Below, one piece after another: positions 51,008 through 61,043 of a DNA stretch of 64,000 nucleotides. Under the pieces are notes generated by a model, which ran no database searches, was not told the DNA's origin, and was given only the letters and a program-made list of their open reading frames with translations. Position 1 is the stretch's first letter; each line of letters starts with the position of its first letter. The position numbers and the translations under genes were made by a program. Source of the stretch: Denitratisoma sp. (GTDB lineage: Bacteria; Pseudomonadota; Gammaproteobacteria; Burkholderiales; Rhodocyclaceae); the NCBI GenBank assembly GCA_032027165.1, contig JAVSMO010000001.1, positions 2,357,919 through 2,421,918 of the forward strand, given 5' to 3'.

Positions 51008-53335
51008 TCAGGCCGCGGCGCGGTGCGCGACCGGTTTCGGTTCGCTGCGCTGCAGGCCGAGGTCGAAGGGGAAATCATCCACCTTGATGACCTCGCCCGT
51101 CAGTTCGCGCGCGCGCACCAGCAGTGCGTGCTCGGCGCTGGTGACGACGCCGTGCGCCAGCGCCTGACTTTCCAGTTCCTGCGCGCTGCGGCCGTCGATG
51201 CGGCCGTCCTTCTGCGCCGCGCGCAGCTTGGCCTGGATCGGCTCGGCGGCAAGGGTGGCCTCCAGCGCCAGCTCGATGACGCCGACCGGGTCTTGCTCGT
51301 CGCGCGGAATGTACATGTCCGCGGTGAGGCGGTCGCGCGTCTCCGAGGGGGCGATGAGCAGATCCGCCACCTGGCCTCCGAGGCGGTCGGAGGGCACGAC
51401 GTAGGGCCGGCCGAGCGGGAAGATGGCCCGCCGCAGCAGCATCGAGACGAACCGGCTGGGGAAGTTGGAAACGACGCCCTCGAAGGCGTTCTGCGCCTTG
51501 AACATGGAGTCCCAGATGGCCCAGTGCATCAGCGGCGCGTCGGCCTGCTGGCGGCCTTCGCTCTCGTAGCGCTTGAGCACGGCGGAAGACAGGTACATCA
51601 GCGAGAGGATGTCGCCCATGCGCGCCGAGAGCTTCTCCTTGCGCTTGAGGTCGCCGCCCATCACCAGCATCGAGACGTCGGCGAGGAAGGCAAAGGCCGA
51701 TGAGAAGCGCGTCAGCTGCTGGTAGTAGCGGCGCGTCTCCGGCGCGACGTTGGCCGGCACGCCGACGAAGTGCGAGCCGGTGAGGCCGGTGAGCAGGGTA
51801 CGCAGGCCGTTGCCCGCGGTATGGGCGATGTGCGCGAACAGCGCCTTGTCGAAGGCAACCAGGTCGTTGGCCTGCGCCGCCTGCATTTCCGCCATCACGT
51901 AGGGATGGCAGCGGATGGCGCCCTGACCGAAGATGATCAGGCTGCGCGTCAGGATGTTGGCGCCTTCCACGGTGATGGCCACCGGCACCTGCTGGTAGGC
52001 GCGGCCGAGGAAGTTCGAGGGGCCGAGGCAGATGCCCTTGCCGCCGAGGATGTCCATGCCGTCGTTCACCGACTGGCGGGCGCGCTCGGTGACGTGGTAC
52101 TTGACGATGGCGGAGACCACCGAGGGCTTCTCGCCGAGGTCGATCGAACCGGCGGTCATGACGCGGGCGGCGTCGCAGAGATACAGGTTGCCGCCCAGGC
52201 GCGCCAGCGGCTCCTGGATGCCCTCGAACTTGCCGATCGCCGTCTTGAACTGGCTGCGCACGCGGGCGTAGCCGCCGACGGTGCGCACGGTGAGCTTCTG
52301 CATGCCGGTGTTGGAGGCCGGCAGCGAGATCGAGCGGCCGGCGGCGAGGCACTCCATCAGCATGCGCCAACCCTGGCCGGCCATCTTCGGCCCGCCGATG
52401 ATGAACTCGAGCGGCATGAAGACGTCCTTGCCGCGCGTCGGGCCGTTGTGCCAGGCGGCGTTGAGCGGGAAGTGGCGGCGGCCGGTTTCCACACCCGGGT
52501 GATTCGCCGGCACCAGCGCGCAGGTGATGCCGATGTCGTCCACGTCGCCGAGCAGATGCTCGGGGTCGAACAGGCGGAAGGCGAGGCCGACCACCGTGGC
52601 GATCGGCGCCAGGGTGATGTAGCGCTTGTCCCAGGTGACGCGCATGCCGACGACTTCCTTGCCCTGCCACAGGCCCTTGCAGACGATGCCCTGGTCGGGG
52701 ATCGAGGCGGCATCCGAGCCGGCCCACGGGCTGGTCAGCGCGAAGCAGGGGATGTCGAGGCCCTTGGCGAGGCGCGGCAGGTAGTGGTTCTTCTGCTCCT
52801 CGGTGCCGTAGTGCAGCAGCAGTTCGGCAGGCCCCAGGGAGTTCGGCACCATCACAGACACCGCCGAGGCGGCGCAGCGCGTCGAGAGTTTCGTCACCAC
52901 CTGCGAATGGGCATAGGCGGAGAAGCCGACGCCGCCGTACTGCTTCGGGATGATCATGCCGAGGAAGCCCTTCTCCTTGAGGCATTTCCAGGCTTCCGGC
53001 GAGAGGTCGTGGTCGTAGTGCGAGGAAACCCAGTCGTCGGAGAGGCGGCACAGCTCCTCGGTCTCGTTGTCGAGGAAGGATTGTTCCTCGGGCGTCAGCT
53101 TCGGCTGCGGATAGGCGAGCAGCTTGGCCCAGTCGGGACGGCCGCGGAACAGCTCGCCCTCCCACCAGACGCTGCCGGCCTCGAGCGCCTCCTTCTCCGT
53201 CTGCGACATCTGCGGCAGCATCTTGCGATAGACGGCGAAGAGCGGCCGCGTCACCAGCGTGCGGCGCAGCGGCCGGATGGCAAAGAGCGCCACGAGGGCC
53301 GCCAGCGGCAGGGCTATCAGGATGGTCCAGGTCAT
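51008..53335 (-). CDS. fadE: Long-chain acyl-CoA dehydrogenase FadE
   Basis: This flavoenzyme opens beta-oxidation. The 775-residue protein is of the large FadE type, with an N-terminal membrane helix (about 3-22), an acyl-CoA dehydrogenase core (FALTSPWAGSDA, GGKGICLGPSNFLGRAY) and the long FadE C-terminal extension. AGGAGA precedes the ATG. It is the first enzyme gene after tetR in the cluster. A dispersed motif variant (51150-51172) encodes ESQALAHG in the antisense direction. Confidence 0.94.
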   Translation of the reverse strand: MTWTILIALPLAALVALFAIRPLRRTLVTRPLFAVYRKMLPQMSQTEKEALEAGSVWWEGELFRGRPDWAKLLAYPQPKLTPEEQSFLDNETEELCRLSDDWVSSHYDHDLSPEAWKCLKEKGFLGMIIPKQYGGVGFSAYAHSQVVTKLSTRCAASAVSVMVPNSLGPAELLLHYGTEEQKNHYLPRLAKGLDIPCFALTSPWAGSDAASIPDQGIVCKGLWQGKEVVGMRVTWDKRYITLAPIATVVGLAFRLFDPEHLLGDVDDIGITCALVPANHPGVETGRRHFPLNAAWHNGPTRGKDVFMPLEFIIGGPKMAGQGWRMLMECLAAGRSISLPASNTGMQKLTVRTVGGYARVRSQFKTAIGKFEGIQEPLARLGGNLYLCDAARVMTAGSIDLGEKPSVVSAIVKYHVTERARQSVNDGMDILGGKGICLGPSNFLGRAYQQVPVAITVEGANILTRSLIIFGQGAIRCHPYVMAEMQAAQANDLVAFDKALFAHIAHTAGNGLRTLLTGLTGSHFVGVPANVAPETRRYYQQLTRFSSAFAFLADVSMLVMGGDLKRKEKLSARMGDILSLMYLSSAVLKRYESEGRQQADAPLMHWAIWDSMFKAQNAFEGVVSNFPSRFVSMLLRRAIFPLGRPYVVPSDRLGGQVADLLIAPSETRDRLTADMYIPRDEQDPVGVIELALEATLAAEPIQAKLRAAQKDGRIDGRSAQELESQALAHGVVTSAEHALLVRARELTGEVIKVDDFPFDLGLQRSEPKPVAHRAAA
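51150..51172 (+). repeat. Dispersed motif copy, one core mismatch
   Basis: GCCGT, GCGCCAG, CGCCTGACTTT. Inside fadE, antisense; A of the core changed to C. Confidence 0.65.
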
Positions 53336-53392
53336 GCTGTTCTCCTTTCACTCTCCCGGCGGATGTTTCCGCCGTGTCCTTGTAAACACTGA

Positions 53393-53415
53393 AAAGTCAG
53401 TCCCGCCGGCACGGC
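53393..53415 (-). repeat. Dispersed GCCGT-N7-GACTGACTTT motif copy
   Basis: On the minus strand it reads GCCGT, GCCGGCG, GGACTGACTTT followed by TC. It lies in the gap between the tetR stop and fadE. The GCCG/CGGC arms could form a small hairpin before the T-rich end. Confidence 0.85.
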
Positions 53416-53425
53416 GGCATGCGGA

Positions 53426-54124
53426 TCAGGCCGCCTTGCGCGGGCTCTTCTCTTTCGGTTTGACCGCCTGTCCGGCCAGCGGTGCCCGCAGGCCGCCGAG
53501 CAGGAATGGCATCAGGCGGCGCGCCAGCGCCTCGGGGTCCTTCTCGTCGAGCTCGTGCTCGGCCACCAGCTGCAGGGCGTCGGTGCCGGCGATGGCGTAG
53601 GACATGGCGCCGAGCATGAAGTGGAAGCGCCAGAGGATCTCCTCCGGCGGCACGTCGGGCAGCGAGCGGAACAGCGCCTGCTTGAAGCGCGGCACCACGG
53701 CGGCGTATTCGTCGGCGAGGAACTGGCGCACGAAGGCGGACGGTTCGGTGTAGGTGCGGCCGAGCAGGCGCATGAAGGTGTGGCCGCCGTGCTCGGTGTC
53801 GGCCGCCATGCGCAGCGAGACGCCGAAGAAGGCCTCGACGATCTGGTGCGGCTTGAGCGGCGCGCCCTTCGCTTCCTTCTCGAAGCGCTCCAGCGCGCGC
53901 AGGCGCTCTTCGTTGAGCCAGGTGAGCCGGCGGCGGAAGACGTCCTGGATGAGGGCTTCCTTGCTGCCGAAGTGGTAATTGATGGCGGCGAGGTTCGCCC
54001 CGGCGCGGCCGGTGATCAGGCGCATGGTGGTCGCCTCGAAGCCGTGCTCGACGAAGAGGGCTTCGGCGGCATCGAGGATGCGCTCGCGGGTGTCGGGGTT
54101 CTGCTTGCTGTCGATCGCACGCAT
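53426..54124 (-). CDS. TetR family regulator, PsrA-like
   Basis: The 232-residue protein has an N-terminal TetR helix-turn-helix (about 12-58, RERILDAAEALFVEHGFEAT and NYHFGSKEAL) and a ligand-binding domain of the length seen in PsrA-type regulators, which sense long-chain fatty acids. It heads the fatty-acid cluster, and its promoter holds a site matching the PsrA box pattern. ATG 54124 is chosen because upstream in-frame codons lie in the operator. Confidence 0.88.
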   Translation of the reverse strand: MRAIDSKQNPDTRERILDAAEALFVEHGFEATTMRLITGRAGANLAAINYHFGSKEALIQDVFRRRLTWLNEERLRALERFEKEAKGAPLKPHQIVEAFFGVSLRMAADTEHGGHTFMRLLGRTYTEPSAFVRQFLADEYAAVVPRFKQALFRSLPDVPPEEILWRFHFMLGAMSYAIAGTDALQLVAEHELDEKDPEALARRLMPFLLGGLRAPLAGQAVKPKEKSPRKAA

Positions 54125-54142
54125 AAAAAAGGGAACGCTCGT

Positions 54143-54160
54143 TTCAAACGGTTGTTTGAA
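54143..54160. promoter_or_regulatory. PsrA-type operator TTCAAAC-N4-GTTTGAA
   Basis: A perfect 7+7 bp dyad with a 4 bp spacer contains CAAAC-N4-GTTTG, the published PsrA box form. It lies 19 bp upstream of tetR and 77 bp from the divergent ABC exporter. Near-identical CGYTCGTTTCA repeats start at 54136 and 54166. Confidence 0.75.
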
Positions 54161-54236
54161 TGATACGTTCGTTTCAGGCGATGTCAAGCGGGGAATTAGG
54201 CGCGCCGCCCTAGGGCCATAAGTAATTTAGAATTGA

Positions 54237-56060
54237 ATGATGCGCCGCACCGCCACCACCGCTCCCCTGCCCGCCCCCGCCACCGGCGAACGCCGCGACT
54301 GGCAGACCGTCCGCAGCCTGCTGCCCTACATCTGGGCCTACCGCGGCCGCGTGCTGTTCGCCCTGGCCTGCCTGATCGCCGCCAAGCTGGCCAACGTCGC
54401 GGTGCCGCTGGTGTTCAAGGAGGTGATCGACGCCTTCACGGCGGAAAGAACGCCACAGCAGGCCGCACTCGCCGTGCCGCTGGCGCTGCTCGCCGCCTAC
54501 GGCCTGCTGCGCTTCTCGATGTCGCTGTTCACCGAGCTGCGCGAGCTGCTGTTCACCCGCGTCACCCAGCAGGCGGTGCGCAACATCGCCCTGCAGGTGT
54601 TCCGCCACCTGCACGCCCTCTCGCTGCGCTTCCACCTCGAGCGGCAGACCGGCGGCCTGACGCGCGACATCGAGCGCGGCACGCGCTCCATCGGCACGCT
54701 GATCAGCTACACCATCTACAGCATCCTGCCGACGCTGGTCGAGGTCGGCCTGGTGATCGGCATCCTGGCTTCGCGCTACGAGGCCAGCTTCGCCTGGATC
54801 ACCGTCGGCGCCCTCGTCATCTACATCGCCTTCACCGTGCTGGTGACCAACTGGCGCACCCAGCTGCGGCGCGAGGTCAACGAGATCGACTCGGCCGCCA
54901 ACTCGCGCGCCATCGACAGCCTGCTCAACTACGAGACGGTAAAGTACTTCAACAACGAGGACTACGAGGCGCGCCGCTACGACCAGCAGATGCAGAAGTG
55001 GGAGGCGGCGCAGGTGAAGAGCCAGGTCTCGCTGTCCTTCCTCAACCTCGGCCAGGCCGCCATCATCGCCGTCACGGTGACGCTGATCATGTGGCGCGCC
55101 GCCGTCGGCGTCACCAGCGGCGCCATGACGGTGGGCGACATCGTGCTGGTGAACGGCCTGCTCATCCAGCTCTACATCCCGCTCAACTGGCTCGGCGTGC
55201 TCTACCGCGAGATCCGCCAGGCGCTCACCGACATCGAGCGCATGTTCGCGTTGAAGGAAGAGCACCGCGAGATCGCCGACGCGCCCGATGCCGCGCCGCT
55301 CGCCGCCGGCCCCTGCGCGGTGCGCTTCGAGCACGTCGGCTTTTCCTACGAGGCGAAGCGGCAGATCCTCTTCGACGTCGACTTCGCCATTCCCGCCGGC
55401 GGCACGGTGGCGGTAGTCGGCCATTCGGGCTCGGGCAAGTCCACGCTGTCGCGCCTGCTGTTCCGCTTCTACGACGTGCAATCGGGCGCGGTGAAGGTGA
55501 ACGGCACCGACATCCGCCGCCTGACGCAGGCCAGCCTGCGCGCGGCGATCGGCATCGTGCCGCAGGACACGGTGCTCTTCAACGAGTCGATCTACTACAA
55601 CATCCAGTACGGCCGCCCCGAGGCCGGCCGCGAGGACGTCATCGCCGCGGCGCAGGCCGCCCACATCCACGACTTCGTCGAGTCGCTGCCGGAGAAGTAC
55701 GACACTCGCGTCGGCGAGCGCGGCCTCAAGCTCTCCGGCGGCGAGAAGCAGCGCGTCGCCATCGCCCGGGCGCTGCTGAAGAACCCGCCGATCCTGATCT
55801 TCGACGAGGCCACCTCGGCGCTCGACTCGAAATCGGAGAAGGCCATCCAGGACGAACTGGAGCGCATCAGCGTCGGCCGCACCACGCTGGTGATCGCCCA
55901 CCGGCTGTCGACCGTCATGAACGCCGACGAGATCCTCGTGCTCGACCAGGGCCGCATCGTCGAGCGCGGCACCCATCGCGCGTTGCTCGAGCGCGGCAGC
56001 GCCTACGCCCAGATGTGGGCGCTGCAGCAGCAGGAAGAAGCGGAGCAGGAAGCGGCTTAA
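54237..56060 (+). CDS. Atm1-type ABC exporter (fused permease-ATPase)
   Basis: The 607-residue half-transporter has six membrane helices (about 30-310) and an ATPase domain with Walker A GHSGSGKST, signature LSGGEKQR and Walker B ILIFDEATSALD. The membrane-domain text (RGTRSIGTLISY, NYETVKYFNNE) is that of the Atm1/HMT1 family, which exports glutathione conjugates or glutathione-bound metal and sulfur species. Two adjacent ATGs (54237 and 54240) are possible starts, with no good ribosome site. It is divergent from tetR and shares the operator region. Confidence 0.92.
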   Translation: MMRRTATTAPLPAPATGERRDWQTVRSLLPYIWAYRGRVLFALACLIAAKLANVAVPLVFKEVIDAFTAERTPQQAALAVPLALLAAYGLLRFSMSLFTELRELLFTRVTQQAVRNIALQVFRHLHALSLRFHLERQTGGLTRDIERGTRSIGTLISYTIYSILPTLVEVGLVIGILASRYEASFAWITVGALVIYIAFTVLVTNWRTQLRREVNEIDSAANSRAIDSLLNYETVKYFNNEDYEARRYDQQMQKWEAAQVKSQVSLSFLNLGQAAIIAVTVTLIMWRAAVGVTSGAMTVGDIVLVNGLLIQLYIPLNWLGVLYREIRQALTDIERMFALKEEHREIADAPDAAPLAAGPCAVRFEHVGFSYEAKRQILFDVDFAIPAGGTVAVVGHSGSGKSTLSRLLFRFYDVQSGAVKVNGTDIRRLTQASLRAAIGIVPQDTVLFNESIYYNIQYGRPEAGREDVIAAAQAAHIHDFVESLPEKYDTRVGERGLKLSGGEKQRVAIARALLKNPPILIFDEATSALDSKSEKAIQDELERISVGRTTLVIAHRLSTVMNADEILVLDQGRIVERGTHRALLERGSAYAQMWALQQQEEAEQEAA

Positions 56061-56122
56061 CAAAGCGCTGGGGCGGGCTTAGAATGCCCACTCCAAGAAC
56101 AACCCACCCAGAGGAGACCTCC

Positions 56123-57034
56123 ATGCGAAAAATCGCCGTGCTGCAGGCACTGACTTTGTCCGCCGGCCTGCTGGCCGCCCTGCCGGCCCTCGCCCTCGAC
56201 GGCACGCTGAAAAAAATCAAGGACAGCGGCGCCGCCACCATGGGCGTGCGCGAATCCTCCGGCGGCCTCTCCTTCACCCTCGGCGACGGCAAGTTCGCCG
56301 GCTTCCATGTCGAGCTGTGCCAGCGCGCCCTGGCCGACGTCCAGAAGCAGCTCGGTCTGGCGAAGCTCGACATCAAGTATCAGCCGGTCACCTCGCAGAA
56401 CCGCATCCCGCTGGTGCAGAACGGCACGGTGGACATCGAGTGCGGCTCGACCACCAACAACGCCGCCCGCCAGAAGGACGTCGCCTTCGCCGTCACCACC
56501 TACGTCGAGGAAGTCCGCATCGCCGTCAAGGCCAATTCCGGCATCACCTCGATTGCCCAGCTCAACGGCAAGAACGTCGCCACCACCACCGGCACCACCT
56601 CGGTGCAGCACCTGCGCAAGCACGAGCGCGCCGCCGGCGTGAATTTCAAGGAGGTCTTCGGCAAGGACCACGCCGACAGCTTCCTGCTGCTGGAGTCCGG
56701 CCGCGCCGACGCCTTCGTCATGGACGGCCAGATCCTCGCCGGCAACATCGCCAAGTCGAAGAACCCGGCCGACTTCAAAATCGTCGGCGAGGTGCTCTCG
56801 GTCGAGCCGATCGCCATCATGATCCGCAAGGACGACCCGGCCTTCAAGAAGGCGGTCGACGACAGCCTCAAGGCGCTGATGAAGTCCGGCGAGATGGCGA
56901 AGATCTACGACAAGTGGTTCATGCAGCCGATTCCGCCGGCCAACACCCGCATCGGCCTGCCGGCTTCCGAGGCCACCAAGGCGGCCTGGGCCAACCCGAA
57001 CGACAAGCCGATGGAAGACTACGCGAAGAAGTAA
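56123..57034 (+). CDS. gltI: Glutamate/aspartate-type ABC transporter substrate-binding protein
   Basis: The 303-residue periplasmic protein has a signal peptide (about 1-24, ending ALALDG) and the family-3 solute-binding fold, with VRESSGGLSF, RIPLVQNGTVDIECGSTTN and GRADAFVMDG. Its similarity to GltI suggests glutamate/aspartate uptake. GAGGAG precedes the ATG. The signal peptide region carries a dispersed motif copy (56135-56157), encoding AVLQALTL within the hydrophobic core. Confidence 0.9.
   Translation: MRKIAVLQALTLSAGLLAALPALALDGTLKKIKDSGAATMGVRESSGGLSFTLGDGKFAGFHVELCQRALADVQKQLGLAKLDIKYQPVTSQNRIPLVQNGTVDIECGSTTNNAARQKDVAFAVTTYVEEVRIAVKANSGITSIAQLNGKNVATTTGTTSVQHLRKHERAAGVNFKEVFGKDHADSFLLLESGRADAFVMDGQILAGNIAKSKNPADFKIVGEVLSVEPIAIMIRKDDPAFKKAVDDSLKALMKSGEMAKIYDKWFMQPIPPANTRIGLPASEATKAAWANPNDKPMEDYAKK
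56135..56157 (+). repeat. Dispersed motif copy, one core mismatch
   Basis: GCCGT, GCTGCAG, GCACTGACTTT. In the sense orientation, inside the gltI signal peptide codons. Confidence 0.75.
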
Positions 57035-57081
57035 CCCTTCGCGCCCAAAACATCGCGCTGCGCAGCGGCGGGCAACCGTCA

Positions 57082-57102
57082 CCCCCTTCCGCGGGAAGGG
57101 GG
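57082..57102. repeat. Hairpin in the gltI-gltJ gap
   Basis: CCCCTTCC and GGAAGGGG pair over a GCG loop. It has no T-run. Such a structure after a binding-protein gene may stabilise the upstream message so that it exceeds the permease level. Confidence 0.5.
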
Positions 57103-57119
57103 GCGGGGGAAGGTGGTTC

Positions 57120-57860
57120 ATGAATTGGGACTGGCAGGTCTTCTGCAAGGACACCATCGACGGCGAGATCGTGCCGCGCTGCTTCGGCGGCGCCGGCGAC
57201 GTCACCTACCTCGACTGGCTGCTCTCGGCCTGGGGCTGGACGCTGTCGGTATCGCTGCTGGCGCTCCTGGTGGCGCTGGCCTTCGGTTCCATCATGGGCA
57301 TCCTGCGCACCGCGCCCAATCGCGGTTTGGTTTTGCTCGGCAACGCCTGGACCGAGCTGTTCCGCAATATCCCGCTGCTGGTGCAGATCTTCCTCTGGTA
57401 CCACGTCGTGCCGGCGCTGATCCCGCCGCTGCGCGGCGTGCCGAGCTTCATCCTGGTGGTGCTCGGGCTGGGCCTGTTCACCTCGGCGCGCATCTCCGAG
57501 CAGGTGAAGGCCGGCATCCAGTCGCTGCCGCGCGGCCAGCGCATGGCCGGCCTGGCGCTCGGCTTCACCCTGCCGCAGACCTACCGCCACGTCATCCTGC
57601 CGATGGCCTTCCGCATCGTCATCCCGCCGCTCACCAGCGAGGCGATGAACATCGTCAAGAACTCGGCGGTGGCCTTCGCCGTCAGCATCTCCGAGCTGAC
57701 GCTGTTCGCCCTGCAGGCGCAGGAGGAGACGGCGCGCGGCATCGAGATCTACCTCGCCGTCACCGGTCTCTACTTCCTCTCCGCCTTCGCCCTCAACCGG
57801 GTGTTTCACTTCATCGAGGGCCGCGTGCGCGTGCCCGGCATGATCGGGGGCGGCCACTGA
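57120..57860 (+). CDS. gltJ: Amino-acid ABC transporter permease (GltJ-like)
   Basis: The 246-residue inner-membrane permease has about five helices and the EAA loop around QRMAGLALGFTLPQTYRHVILP. The N-terminal insertion with a cysteine-containing CFGGAGDVTY segment is typical of GltJ. It overlaps the next permease gene by one base (TGATG). Confidence 0.9.
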   Translation: MNWDWQVFCKDTIDGEIVPRCFGGAGDVTYLDWLLSAWGWTLSVSLLALLVALAFGSIMGILRTAPNRGLVLLGNAWTELFRNIPLLVQIFLWYHVVPALIPPLRGVPSFILVVLGLGLFTSARISEQVKAGIQSLPRGQRMAGLALGFTLPQTYRHVILPMAFRIVIPPLTSEAMNIVKNSAVAFAVSISELTLFALQAQEETARGIEIYLAVTGLYFLSAFALNRVFHFIEGRVRVPGMIGGGH

Positions 57861-58528
57861 TGCTCAATCTCGATTTTGCTTTTCTGACCCCGCAGGTCCT
57901 CTCCGGCTACGTGCTGAAGGGCTTCGTCTTCTCGCTGCAGCTCACCCTCGTCGCCATGCTCGGCGGCATCGCCCTGGGCACGGTGCTGGCGCTGATGCGG
58001 CTGTCGAGCAAGCCCTGGCTGGTACTGCCCGCCGCCGCCTACGTGAACACCATGCGCAGCATCCCGCTGGTGATGGTGATCCTCTGGTTCTTCCTGCTCA
58101 TCCCGCTGGCGATCGGCCGGCCGCTCGGCGCGGAGGTGTCGGCCGTCATCACCTTCACCCTGTTCGAGGCGGCCTATTACTCGGAGATCATGCGCGCCGG
58201 CATCCAGAGCATCCCGCGCGGCCAGGTCGCCGCCGGCTACGCCCTCGGCATGAGCTACGGCCAGACCATGGGCCTCGTCGTGCTGCCGCAGGCCTTCCGC
58301 AACATGCTGCCGGTGCTGCTGACGCAGACCATCATCCTGTTCCAGGACACCTCGCTGGTGTACGCCATCGGCGCCTACGACCTGCTCAAGGGCTTCGAGG
58401 TCGCCGGCAAGAACTTCAACCGGCCGGTGGAGACCTACCTCGTCGCCGCCGTGCTGTATTTCGTCATCAGCTTCAGCCTGTCGATGCTGGTGAGGAAACT
58501 GCAGCAGCGCATCGCCATCGTCCGCTAA
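57860..58528 (+). CDS. gltK: Amino-acid ABC transporter permease (GltK-like)
   Basis: The 222-residue permease has about five helices and the EAA loop GQVAAGYALGMSYGQTMGLV. It pairs with GltJ to form the channel. The start overlaps the gltJ stop. Confidence 0.9.
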   Translation: MLNLDFAFLTPQVLSGYVLKGFVFSLQLTLVAMLGGIALGTVLALMRLSSKPWLVLPAAAYVNTMRSIPLVMVILWFFLLIPLAIGRPLGAEVSAVITFTLFEAAYYSEIMRAGIQSIPRGQVAAGYALGMSYGQTMGLVVLPQAFRNMLPVLLTQTIILFQDTSLVYAIGAYDLLKGFEVAGKNFNRPVETYLVAAVLYFVISFSLSMLVRKLQQRIAIVR

Positions 58529-58542
58529 TCCGGAAAGCCATC

Positions 58543-59277
<735 letters not shown>

Positions 59278-59286
59278 GGAGCCGGC

Positions 59287-60102
59287 ATGGCCCAGACCGA
59301 AACCAAGAACATGGCGCTGTTCTGCGACTTCGAGAACGTCGCCCTCGGCGTGCAGGAAGCCAAGTACGCCCAGTTCGACATCCGCAAGGTGCTCGAGCGC
59401 CTGCTGCTGAAGGGCAGCATCGTCGTCAAGAAGGCCTACTGCGACTGGGCGCGCTACAAGGACTTCAAGGCGCCGATGCACGAGGCCGCCTTCGAGCTGA
59501 TCGAGATCCCCCACGTGCGCCAGTCGGGCAAGAACTCCGCCGACATCCGCATGGTGGTCGACGCCCTCGACCTCTGCTACACCAAGGCGCACGTCGACAC
59601 CTTCGTCATCATCAGCGGCGACTCGGATTTCTCTCCGCTGGTCTCCAAGCTGCGCGAGAACAACAAGCTGGTGATCGGCGTCGGCGTGAAGAAGTCGACC
59701 TCCGACCTGCTCATGGCCAACTGCGACGAGTTCATCTACTACGACGACCTGGTGCGCGAGGAGGAGACCAAGAAACGCACCACGAAGAAATCACCAGCTA
59801 AGCCGAAGGCTACGCCGAAGAAAGAAGGGGGAGAATCGGCAGACGAGGAAGATCGCAAGCAGGAAGCAATCGATCTGGTCTTGGAGACCATCGAAGCTCT
59901 CGCTGCAGAACGTGCCGGAGAGCCAATATGGGGGTCCATGATCAAGCCGGCCATCAAACGCCGCAAACCTGGTTTTAGCGAGTCTTATTACGGCTTCAAA
60001 TCGTTTGGCCAGTTGCTTGAAGAGGCCAAGGCACGAAAACTGATTGAATTACAACGCGACGAGAAATCCAGCAACTACATCGTACGCGTGGTGTCTTCCT
60101 AA
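59287..60102 (+). CDS. NYN-domain nuclease with C-terminal OST-HTH/LOTUS-like domain
   Basis: The 271-residue protein has an N-terminal NYN (PIN-like) domain with the acidic residues of LFCDFENV, SADIRMVVDA and ISGDSDFSPL, suggesting a metal-dependent RNase. A lysine-rich linker (about 160-178) leads to a C-terminal OST-HTH/LOTUS-type winged-helix domain (about 190-271, including IKRRKPGFSESYYGFKSF), likely RNA-binding. The 3' third from about 59770 is visibly AT-richer than the 5' part. Its stop overlaps that of the convergent cysB by 4 bp. The biological role is unknown. Confidence 0.85.
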   Translation: MAQTETKNMALFCDFENVALGVQEAKYAQFDIRKVLERLLLKGSIVVKKAYCDWARYKDFKAPMHEAAFELIEIPHVRQSGKNSADIRMVVDALDLCYTKAHVDTFVIISGDSDFSPLVSKLRENNKLVIGVGVKKSTSDLLMANCDEFIYYDDLVREEETKKRTTKKSPAKPKATPKKEGGESADEEDRKQEAIDLVLETIEALAAERAGEPIWGSMIKPAIKRRKPGFSESYYGFKSFGQLLEEAKARKLIELQRDEKSSNYIVRVVSS

Positions 60103-61043
60103 AGTCCCGGATCGCTCCCCACCTCCCCCGCCAGCGCCGACTGCACCATCCTCCGCGTCAGGTGCGGCGCGAAGAGTTCGATGAAAGTGTAGGCGTAGCC
60201 GCGCAACCAGGCGTTCCGGCGGATGCCGAGGCGGGTGGTGGCCGACTCGAAGAGGTGCGCGGCGTCGACTGCGCGCAGGTTTTTGTCCGCCGCCGGATCG
60301 AAAGCCATGTAGGCGACGATGCCGATGCCGAGCCCGAGCGCCACGTAGGTCTTGATGATGTCGGCGTCGATGGCCGTCAGCGCCACGTTGGGCGCGAGCC
60401 CGCGCGCGGCAAAGGCCTTGTTGATCTGGCTGCGGCCGGTGAAGGCGAAGTCGTAGGTGACGATCGGGTACTTGGCGATCGCCTCCAGCGTCAGCGGCTT
60501 CGCCTTGAGGATGGGGTGGTCCGGCCGGGCGATGACGCAGCGGTTCCACTGGTAGCAGGGCAGCATCACCAGCTCGTCCTGCTCGGCGATGGCCTCGGTG
60601 GCGATGGCGAGGTCCGCTTCGCCCGCCAGCACCAGCTCGCACACCTCGGTCGGGCTGCCCTGGCGCAGGCTGACGCGCACGTTCGGATGGCGCCGCATGA
60701 ACTCGCGCACGATCGGCGGCAGGACATAGCGCGCCTGGGTGTGGGTGGTGGCGAGGGTCAGCGTACCGGCCTCCTCCGCGCCGAATTCCTTGCCGACGCT
60801 GCGCATATTGTCGAGGTCGCGCTGCATGCGCTCGGCGATCTTCAGCACTTCGCGCCCCGGGTCGGTGACGGCGGTGAGGCGCTTGCCCTGGCGCACGAAG
60901 ACATCCACGCCGAGCTCTTCTTCCAATAGACGGATCTGCTTCGATACGCCCGGCTGCGAGGTATGCAGGGCGGCCGCGGCCTCGGAGACGTTGAGGCCGC
61001 TGCGGGCGACCTCGAGGACATAGCGCAGTTGCTGGAGGTTCAT
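60099..61043 (-). CDS. cysB: LysR-type regulator CysB
   Basis: The 314-residue regulator has an N-terminal winged helix (NLQQLRYVLEVAR, HTSQPGVSKQI) and a substrate domain with TTHTQARY and QGSPTEV, diagnostic of CysB/Cbl proteins that bind acetylserine or sulfate. It is divergent from tauE-sir and probably activates them through the AT-rich gap at 61044-61121. Confidence 0.92.
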   Translation of the reverse strand: MNLQQLRYVLEVARSGLNVSEAAAALHTSQPGVSKQIRLLEEELGVDVFVRQGKRLTAVTDPGREVLKIAERMQRDLDNMRSVGKEFGAEEAGTLTLATTHTQARYVLPPIVREFMRRHPNVRVSLRQGSPTEVCELVLAGEADLAIATEAIAEQDELVMLPCYQWNRCVIARPDHPILKAKPLTLEAIAKYPIVTYDFAFTGRSQINKAFAARGLAPNVALTAIDADIIKTYVALGLGIGIVAYMAFDPAADKNLRAVDAAHLFESATTRLGIRRNAWLRGYAYTFIELFAPHLTRRMVQSALAGEVGSDPGL

